Source of the DNA: Nakaseomyces glabratus
Lineage: Eukaryota; Ascomycota; Saccharomycetes; Saccharomycetales; Saccharomycetaceae
Length of the DNA stretch: 64,000 nt
Direction of reading: 5' to 3'
Assembly: GCF_010111755.1 (NCBI RefSeq)
Contig: NC_088963.1
Span: forward strand, 744,001 to 808,000
Both the position numbers and the translations under genes were made by a program. The notes under the pieces are model-generated. The model ran no database searches, was not told the DNA's origin, and saw nothing but the letters and a program-made list of their open reading frames with translations. Below are positions 57,933 through 64,000 of the stretch, one piece after another; the first letter of the stretch is position 1, and every line of letters starts with the position of its first letter.

Positions 57933-59909
57933 CTACACTGCGAAGGACTCACCGTGGAAACGGAGTCCGCTGTCTGTGGACCAGCGGGACGTGGCGTCTA
58001 TCAGGCCCGGAGGGCCTGCTGCGACGACCCATACGCGCCGCTTGTCTACGGAGACATCGTTGACTCCGCACTCGCTCTCCATGCACCAGTTGTAGTCGTG
58101 CTGGTCCAGCCGGGGTCGTCCATGGAACACTTTCACACCCGACGGGATCGCTATCTTCTTGTCCCTGTCCTCTTGCTCCTCGATAATCGATGGCTCACGG
58201 AATACCCCAACTGGTACTCTCTTGTGCTCCGTGTCATTCTTGAACACATCCGTGAAGTCGATCTCGTCTGCCGTGTTCTCCCGCGCTACATTGCGCAGAC
58301 AGTAGCCGCCGTTGGCACCGTTGGCACTGTTAACACCGTTGGCATTGTTAGTGGCTTTAGTATCGCGCTTCGCACCGGGGTCCATCGCACGGGCGTTGCC
58401 ACTTCCTACGTGGTCCATGCTGTCCAGCAAGGACCCGCCTTGCATGTGGTGGTGGCTCAGCAGCGGCGTGTGCTCGTTATCGCTGAAGTCGTTGTCCGTG
58501 TACTCGATCTCGATCTCGTCCTCGGCCCCTTGCCCGCTGATGTACACCTCCATCCCTTCGAAGTTGTTCCGGATGTGCGACAGGATGCGCAGGTCCCGGA
58601 AGTCCCGGATCGCCCACTTCAGCTTCACCAGGCACCCGTTGAAGTTCAGCACGCGCAGCAGCGGCAGCCCGAACGAGATGCCCGTGCCCCCGACCACGAT
58701 CAGCACCCGCTGCGAGTCCACAATGTAGTTCAAGGGCGACCCCAGCAGCGCCTGCGTCCCGCGGCCCAGCGCGAACGTCGACCGGTACTTCACAAGCGAG
58801 TCCGCCAGGTTGCGCGGCTTCGTCAAGAAGTTGATCACCGGCTCAAACGCCCCGGAGACGTGGTACCGCATGCCGTCCCGCATCGGGAACTTCTCGCTGC
58901 GGATGATCAGCTGGATCTTGTCGTCCTTCGGCAAGTTCGCGATCGTGAACGGGTGCTGCAAAGGTACCACCAGGCCATTGACCAAGTAGTCCACGGCTCG
59001 CGCGAGACCCCCGCCTTTCGCAGGCCGTATGCGGACGTGCGCACCAGGGTACTGCGGCCGCAGCGCAAGCTGCTCCAGCGGGAACTCCATCAGCGTTAAC
59101 GTCGGCGAGATGCGCTGCACCTTCGCCACACACACCCGCGTGATGCGCACCCTGTAGATCACCTGTGCCACAAGGATCGACAGGCTCATCGCTGTGTAGT
59201 ACGGCACCCCGGGCCGCGCATGCATGTAGATCAGCACAACAACAAGCCACGTACTCAAGTAGTGCACCGTGTAGAAAACACGGAAGGCACGCCGCCGTAT
59301 AGGGGCAAGCGACGTGACCACTATCAGCACGAAGAGCACCATCGCAATGAGCCCGTACAGGTTCGCAGGCTTACGCATCTTCTCCAGCAGCACTTTGTTA
59401 GCACACATCACATACGCATAGAACACAGAGTGCAGGAACGCCGCCAGCACGACTATGCGCCCAATCCACTTGTGGAACGGGAGTAACGTCAAGTATAGCG
59501 TCTTGGGCAACGGCGAAGGGCGCAACGTCAGGAACAACAGCGGCGGCATCAACGCCACCGCTAGCCTGCCAAGTTTCTTGACCACAATGAAAAAATTGCC
59601 CTGCGAACCATGCAACGTGAAAATGCCAACAAAGCTGCACCAAAATATGCACTGCTGGAGAGACTTGTTGTGGTACACTCGGAGCCTGTGTATCCAGGCG
59701 TGTCTGGCCACAAAATGGTGGCGGAAGTAGTGCATCACTTGAAAATACCGCTGCGACAGTGTGACCCGATTGTAGGACGGTATCATCACACATATAATGA
59801 TCAGCGCACAGGTGAAGCACGCTCGCGAGTACAGGTCCGCGATGCGCGACTGCGCTAACTTCTCAGCCCTCCTGTCCGGCACCGTAGAATTCCCATCATA
59901 CGCATTCAT
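57933..59909 (-). CDS. AIM14: AIM14/FRE8-type ferric-reductase-like flavocytochrome (NADPH oxidase family)
   Basis: The product has 658 residues. It is an ER or plasma-membrane protein of the ferric reductase/NOX family that passes electrons from NADPH through FAD and haem to iron or oxygen (S. cerevisiae Aim14/Yno1 makes superoxide). About seven membrane segments in the first 290 residues; haem-binding His positions in LPFHKWIGRI, FLHSVF and VHYLSTW; an FAD-binding HPFTIANLP near residue 320; NADPH motif GGTGISFGLPLLR near 405; an acidic insert (EDEIEIEYTDNDFSDNEH, ~460-480); and a C-terminal AAGPPGL. The blocks KLGRLAVALMPPLLFLTLRP and HARPGV resemble Aim14 as I recall it (about 570 aa). 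FRE8 (YLR047C) is the synteny-based alternative, since STU2 and PDC1 are YLR045C/YLR044C, although the order here is not colinear. The gene is markedly GC-rich. Confidence 0.75.
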   Translation of the reverse strand: MNAYDGNSTVPDRRAEKLAQSRIADLYSRACFTCALIIICVMIPSYNRVTLSQRYFQVMHYFRHHFVARHAWIHRLRVYHNKSLQQCIFWCSFVGIFTLHGSQGNFFIVVKKLGRLAVALMPPLLFLTLRPSPLPKTLYLTLLPFHKWIGRIVVLAAFLHSVFYAYVMCANKVLLEKMRKPANLYGLIAMVLFVLIVVTSLAPIRRRAFRVFYTVHYLSTWLVVVLIYMHARPGVPYYTAMSLSILVAQVIYRVRITRVCVAKVQRISPTLTLMEFPLEQLALRPQYPGAHVRIRPAKGGGLARAVDYLVNGLVVPLQHPFTIANLPKDDKIQLIIRSEKFPMRDGMRYHVSGAFEPVINFLTKPRNLADSLVKYRSTFALGRGTQALLGSPLNYIVDSQRVLIVVGGTGISFGLPLLRVLNFNGCLVKLKWAIRDFRDLRILSHIRNNFEGMEVYISGQGAEDEIEIEYTDNDFSDNEHTPLLSHHHMQGGSLLDSMDHVGSGNARAMDPGAKRDTKATNNANGVNSANGANGGYCLRNVARENTADEIDFTDVFKNDTEHKRVPVGVFREPSIIEEQEDRDKKIAIPSGVKVFHGRPRLDQHDYNWCMESECGVNDVSVDKRRVWVVAAGPPGLIDATSRWSTDSGLRFHGESFAV

Positions 59910-60630
59910 TACAGAATCATCAATTCTATTGTTAAACTGTTAATAAAAAGGGTCCAGAGATTTATGCAGCTGTATGAATATAGTCAAAATATGCTTAGAT
60001 GATCAAATGCTTAAAAATACACTAATGCCAATGAAAGAAATGAAAAAATGCCAATGCTCGATTCATCATGTATATGAACTCTGAACTGCTTACTCTGCCA
60101 AACAAGAGGAAAAAAATTGTGAGGACACTATCATTATTATATATGTTGATCCATTAGCTCATCGACTTATTTTCAGCTTTTCCATCTTTTTTTCACTTAG
60201 AATCCCCCAACATTACACAGACACGTTCGTAGAGATGATAGGGTTTGAGGGTGAGGTCCAGACACCCCCTTCTCAGAAAGTTCAAGATCGTAATAGCCCG
60301 ATATCTCGAGATTGCGAACTCCACTTTTACAGAAACCGATTATAAGCATGGATGGGTGGCTTTGATGATGGGTCTTATATATAAGATAAAGAATAGACTA
60401 CAATTTGTGCAAATATTCAGCTTCAAACCACTCTGATTTATCAGTAGAGTAAATAAGATATCAAGACAACAAAAAAATTATTAAGGTGTATTAACTTCTG
60501 GCACCCTGTAATTATACCTTCAAAAATCTTATTAGAGCTCTCTCACCACAGTAGGATCTGTTTAGATCGCAAAGTCTAGGGAGTGGCCACAGGGGTTAGG
60601 AGCTCAAACTTATATCCAAAAAAAAGTAAA
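59910..60630. other. Spacer between the flavocytochrome gene and tRNA-Gly
   Basis: 721 bp AT-rich sequence, with the flavocytochrome promoter at the left. A 63-codon ORF at 60245-60436 shows no features. Nothing else seen. Confidence 0.5.
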
Positions 60631-60701
60631 TGCGCAAGCCCGGAATCGAACCGGGGGCCCAACGATGGCAACGTTGGATTTTACCACTAAACCACTTGCG
60701 C
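60631..60701 (-). tRNA. tG(GCC): tRNA-Gly (GCC)
   Basis: A 71-nt minus-strand gene with 5' end at 60701: GCGCAAGTGGTTTAGTGGTA start, anticodon GCC in the loop TTGCCAT, T-arm CCCGGTTCGATTCCGGG, 3' end CTTGCGC plus A at 60631. No intron. Pol III terminator T-run on the coding strand (A-run on plus strand, about 60618-60625). Confidence 0.97.
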
Positions 60702-61040
60702 TTGTGTATTTGATGACTATATAAGTACAAAAACTAGGTACTTGAATAAGTATTTATCAGAAAATTTCTGAGTTATTGTTGAAATAAACGTGAATGTTTA
60801 GGACTGTATTGACTTTATTACTACTGAACATATAGTTCCGCACAAAAAAATGATAGAAATAGTTCGTCTCTGGCAATTATCCATTTGACGAGTCTTTATT
60901 TTATTTGTTGTGCAAATTATTCAAAGTATTGTCCTTTAGATCTAGCTTACGCATACAAAACATAAAAAAAATGCCATTCATGTGATAAATATTCATATTA
61001 TTTACAGATAATGGTTTACATATGGCAATATTTAAGAGAT
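60702..61040. other. tRNA-Gly to PET191 spacer
   Basis: 339 bp AT-rich sequence between the tRNA-Gly 5' end and the PET191 stop. No LTR fragment or other feature was recognised. Confidence 0.45.
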
Positions 61041-61367
61041 TTATTCTTTCTCTGAACTATTTAATGTATTAAGTTTGTTCATCTCTTCTCTAGGGTTAAA
61101 GTCCCCACTACAAAGCTTGTCGTATTGCTGGTCGTATTTACCTGTGGATAATGGTGCATTACCTCTAAAACGCTTAGTCATATCCACCATACCGCGCTTG
61201 CAATCCAGAAAAGCCTTCATCTGGGCTATACATAACTCTGGCAAATCTTTACTCAGCTCGGGATTATCTAGACACTCCTGTGGCTTGTGTCTTTCAATCA
61301 TCACACATGGCGACCTCTGAAGACATATAGCGACCGCTCTCTTCTGATCTTTACAACTGGCACCCAT
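61041..61367 (-). CDS. PET191: PET191, cytochrome c oxidase assembly factor (twin CX9C)
   Basis: The product has 108 residues, the same as S. cerevisiae Pet191. It is a mitochondrial intermembrane-space protein needed for complex IV assembly (human COA5). Cysteines are arranged in CX9C-type pairs: C5 and C15 in CKDQKRAVAICLQRSPC, then C-x10-C in CIAQMKAFLDC, with extra Cys in between (QECLDNPE). The start MGASCKDQKRAVAICLQRSP is typical of the family. No cleavable presequence, as expected for Mia40 import. Divergent from RAV1, matching the YJR034W-YJR033C pair. Confidence 0.96.
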   Translation of the reverse strand: MGASCKDQKRAVAICLQRSPCVMIERHKPQECLDNPELSKDLPELCIAQMKAFLDCKRGMVDMTKRFRGNAPLSTGKYDQQYDKLCSGDFNPREEMNKLNTLNSSEKE

Positions 61368-61690
61368 ACTCTATGTTGATTCCGTGTATGCCTGATACTC
61401 CTTTCTATGTGTTATTGAACAACCAGTACGTTGCGAATGTAATCGATTTTGAGGATTGACCCATTGCATTGCATATTTGGTCTTTCATTATCCTTTTTTT
61501 TCTTTTACTCATCTTCCCTTTTCCCGGAACTGAAAAATCAGAAATAAAGGCATAATTAGCCTAATTAAATCGCATATTGCACAAATATGGGGTAGTGCCA
61601 ACTAAGGAAATAAGAAAATCTAATAAAATATTTGAGCTTTTAATTATATTCTGCGGGTTCAATTTATAGCGCACAGAACGTATATCACTG
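61368..61690. other. Divergent PET191-RAV1 promoter
   Basis: 323 bp shared upstream region with a pyrimidine-rich T-tract at about 61490-61510. No specific site assigned. Confidence 0.45.
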
Positions 61691-64000
61691 ATGTCGCTAA
61701 CATTTCTCCCGGGGAAACCCAATGACACGGTCACCTCGGTATGTCAAAGGTTGTGGCTGGATCAGACTCTACTAGCATATTGCTCTGGTAATAACTTGAT
61801 CATCATGTCCAATGAATTGACAAAATTGCAAACATTGTACTTAGATGAAGATTGTGTCTCAGTGGACATCAATGCTACGAATGGTTTCATAGCTGTAGGC
61901 TTTGGGAATAAGACTAAAATATACAAACCAATGTACCAAGTGATGAAGAATCCTAAGTGGGTGAATTGTTGCGAAGTATTTCACGATGAATCTAAGGTGA
62001 ACTGTGTTAAATGGGGTAATGCCAATGAACTAGTCATCGGATCAAAATATCTATCGCTCTGGAATATTAAAGATGAATTTGGAGACTACAGACCAGTACT
62101 TTTGTGGACTAAGTTGCAGCCTAAACCAGTTTATTGTTGCGATATCTCTCAGGATTCTCAGCTAATTGCGAGCTATGGGAAATATGAGAAGACGGTAAAG
62201 TTATGGAAAAGAGTTTCAATTAGTGGTGAGGAGAATGTGTTTAATGTCACCTTGTTGAAACATGATGCACCCATAACCGCTCTAAAATGGAAAAGGAACT
62301 CAATAGACGATGATATAAACAGAGCCTCTCAAGTGCTCTTTACTCTTTGTGAGGATAGACAACTACGTGTATGGTTTTGCTATAAACTCGACAGTTGCCA
62401 TACAGTGGATTTGTGGGGATCTTTAACACTAAGTCATAGACAAAGATATTGCCTAATAATAGATAACTGGCTGCTAAGTTACTGTAGTAAAAATAGCAAA
62501 CTGCGATCTATTGATCGTAACACAATAGTTAACTCAGACGTCGTTCTACTAGCGGACAGTGAAGGTAACGTTGAGATCCATGCTCTTGATCATTTATCAA
62601 ATGATCCACCGAGAATTATGAAGAAAAGATTACTGCATAATAAGAGATTACATAAAGACTCCTTTGTTGCGAAACCTGACATACTTTACTTCAGCGAGGT
62701 GCAACCTTTCACATCAAAGGACAATATCCTTTCGATTGTTATACATGATTTAAAAGGTGTGATAAGACATTCAACAATATCCTTAGCAGAATTATTAGAT
62801 AATGATAAAGAGGTAATTGGAACTTTGGAACATAAATTCACTGGGCATAACAAGTCCATCCAAAAGCTAATCAGAAGTAGTGATGGTGAAGCACTGTTGA
62901 CAACAACTAGATTTTCAGAGAATTGTGTGTGGACTCCACAATACTTGGGTCACGGTATAACATTGAGAATGAAAAATATTATTTGTACAGAAAGTCCCAT
63001 CGAAACAGCTGTCGTGCATGAAAAAGGAAAATTGGTTATTGCGCTCCTACAGAACAATAAACTACAAGCATGGAGGTGTCCCAATTACGATTCGAAGATG
63101 TCTGATACCAAGCTCAGTACTCTAGAAGCAGAGTTAACGTTGCAAAAAGATAAAACCGTTAAGCCCATTTTGATGTTAAATACTCCTGAAGAAAAACATA
63201 ATCATGATAGGCACTTTATTGCAATATTTTATGATGACGGTAGTATCAATGCATTTGAAGTGTCTGAAAGGAGAGGTATTTCCGAGATCAGATCTCAAAA
63301 TTTGGCCTTGGATGGAAGAGAAATACACCAACTTTCCACGATCGATCCTGTACATCGTACATTCAATGCTAACAGACCTCTCTTAGCAGTATGTACAACA
63401 GGAGGAACTGTAATAACATTTAGGGCGAAAATAGATTACGAGAAGCTGGAACTCTCTTGGATACAGGCACATGAAATAAATACAGGAGGTCAAAAATTAA
63501 GACTAGTTAGGGGATCATCGACAGGTAAAATGTGTATAGTCGATCAATCTGAAAAGATTATGTCCTTATGGGACATGAGAAGAGGCGTATTAGAGTATGA
63601 GGAGCATTTTGAAGAGCCAATATTGGATATTGACTGGACAAACACTGTACATCACCAAAGCGTAGTATCTATTGGTTTCGAGAGCCATGTCATTCTCTAT
63701 ACCCAGCTAAGATATGACTATACTAACAAAACACCAAGCTATTTACCAATAGAGGATATAAATGTGATCTCTCACACGGCCCATAAGATTGGTGATTCTA
63801 TCTGGATGAAGGACGGTATATTTGTGGTGGCTTCAGGAAATCAATTTTATGTCAAGGATAAGACTCTAGATACTAATGACCCTTTCACGCATGCCTCTAT
63901 TGGTTCTAGAATGATATTTTCAAATGATTTGTTCCACTTAAGCAGTGTATTGAATGGTCCTTTACCAGTATATCACCCGCAATTTTTAATCCAAGCATTG
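61691..64000 (+). CDS. RAV1: RAV1, RAVE complex subunit for V-ATPase assembly (5' part, cut by window edge)
   Basis: The frame is open from ATG 61691 to the window end, 770 codons (S. cerevisiae Rav1 about 1357). Rav1 with Rav2 and Skp1 forms the RAVE complex that reassembles V1 with Vo in the vacuolar proton pump when glucose returns. The visible part is the N-terminal double beta-propeller region: WD-like repeats ending in blade motifs such as KTVKLWKRVSIS, DRQLRVWFCYKL and EKIMSLWDMRRG. The family-typical start LTFLPGKPNDTV is present. The conserved Rav1p C-terminal domain lies outside the window. Paired divergently with PET191 as in S. cerevisiae. Confidence 0.95.
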   Translation, partial: MSLTFLPGKPNDTVTSVCQRLWLDQTLLAYCSGNNLIIMSNELTKLQTLYLDEDCVSVDINATNGFIAVGFGNKTKIYKPMYQVMKNPKWVNCCEVFHDESKVNCVKWGNANELVIGSKYLSLWNIKDEFGDYRPVLLWTKLQPKPVYCCDISQDSQLIASYGKYEKTVKLWKRVSISGEENVFNVTLLKHDAPITALKWKRNSIDDDINRASQVLFTLCEDRQLRVWFCYKLDSCHTVDLWGSLTLSHRQRYCLIIDNWLLSYCSKNSKLRSIDRNTIVNSDVVLLADSEGNVEIHALDHLSNDPPRIMKKRLLHNKRLHKDSFVAKPDILYFSEVQPFTSKDNILSIVIHDLKGVIRHSTISLAELLDNDKEVIGTLEHKFTGHNKSIQKLIRSSDGEALLTTTRFSENCVWTPQYLGHGITLRMKNIICTESPIETAVVHEKGKLVIALLQNNKLQAWRCPNYDSKMSDTKLSTLEAELTLQKDKTVKPILMLNTPEEKHNHDRHFIAIFYDDGSINAFEVSERRGISEIRSQNLALDGREIHQLSTIDPVHRTFNANRPLLAVCTTGGTVITFRAKIDYEKLELSWIQAHEINTGGQKLRLVRGSSTGKMCIVDQSEKIMSLWDMRRGVLEYEEHFEEPILDIDWTNTVHHQSVVSIGFESHVILYTQLRYDYTNKTPSYLPIEDINVISHTAHKIGDSIWMKDGIFVVASGNQFYVKDKTLDTNDPFTHASIGSRMIFSNDLFHLSSVLNGPLPVYHPQFLIQAL

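Noticed and set aside
57917..59099. 393-codon plus-strand ORF opposite the flavocytochrome gene
   Set aside because: A shadow of the GC-rich minus-strand gene, which has clear FAD/NADPH and membrane motifs.
57933..59909. Firm assignment of the flavocytochrome gene to FRE8
   Set aside because: Synteny near STU2/PDC1 hints at FRE8, but the order is not colinear and the sequence blocks resemble Aim14 more as I recall them. Left as AIM14/FRE8-type.

Overview
The window is budding-yeast nuclear DNA from the post-genome-duplication Saccharomycetaceae. The genes are almost all intronless. They are recognisable one-to-one relatives of Saccharomyces cerevisiae genes, and the tRNA genes are of yeast type. 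Gene content and order (PDR12-SUR1, then TAP42 to CLU1, then REC107-LSM8-MDE1, STU2-PDC1 and PET191-RAV1) are most consistent with chromosome M of Nakaseomyces glabratus (Candida glabrata) or a very close relative. This species assignment is an inference from gene content and remembered synteny; no database search was run.

Layout: 1-15 kb carries relatives of the YPL058C-YPL052W block: a truncated PDR12 (weak-acid ABC pump), SUR1 (sphingolipid mannosylation), LGE1 (H2B ubiquitylation partner), a short LEE1 (CCCH zinc fingers), KTR6 (mannan phosphorylation) and OAZ1 (antizyme, with a clear programmed +1 frameshift). 14-44 kb is a long block colinear with YMR028W-YMR012W: TAP42, HRT2, PEX12, CSI1, MRPL3, tRNA-Ala, MSS1, UBC7, MAC1, FMS1, SOK2/EFG1-type APSES regulator, ERG5, BUD22, SEC59 and CLU1. 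43.6-49.1 kb is a gene-poor, AT-rich island. It holds two divergent paralogous genes of a family I do not recognise, a small ORF and hairpins, and ends at tRNA-Glu. 49.3-52 kb carries REC107/MER2 (with one intron), LSM8 and MDE1 (YJR021C-YJR024C block). 52.4-57 kb has STU2 and PDC1, followed by a GC-rich AIM14/FRE8-type flavocytochrome. After tRNA-Gly come PET191 and the 5' part of RAV1 (YJR034W/YJR033C).

The genes do not form one pathway. Themes that recur are polyamine and methylthioadenosine metabolism (OAZ1, FMS1, MDE1), ergosterol and drug or acid resistance (ERG5, PDR12), secretory-pathway glycosylation (SUR1, KTR6, SEC59), mitochondrial translation and respiration (MRPL3, MSS1, PET191) and copper sensing (MAC1). 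The ERG5 promoter carries a perfect pleiotropic-drug-response element and a sterol/anaerobic (Upc2-type) element. Directly before it lies a roughly 0.55 kb pentanucleotide array with higher-order structure.

The most unusual items are the OAZ1 recoding site, the REC107 intron with a fully consensus 5' splice site, the unrecognised gene pair, the structured satellite array, and a 28-bp perfect palindrome in the PDR12-SUR1 spacer. Length comparisons with S. cerevisiae proteins are from memory.
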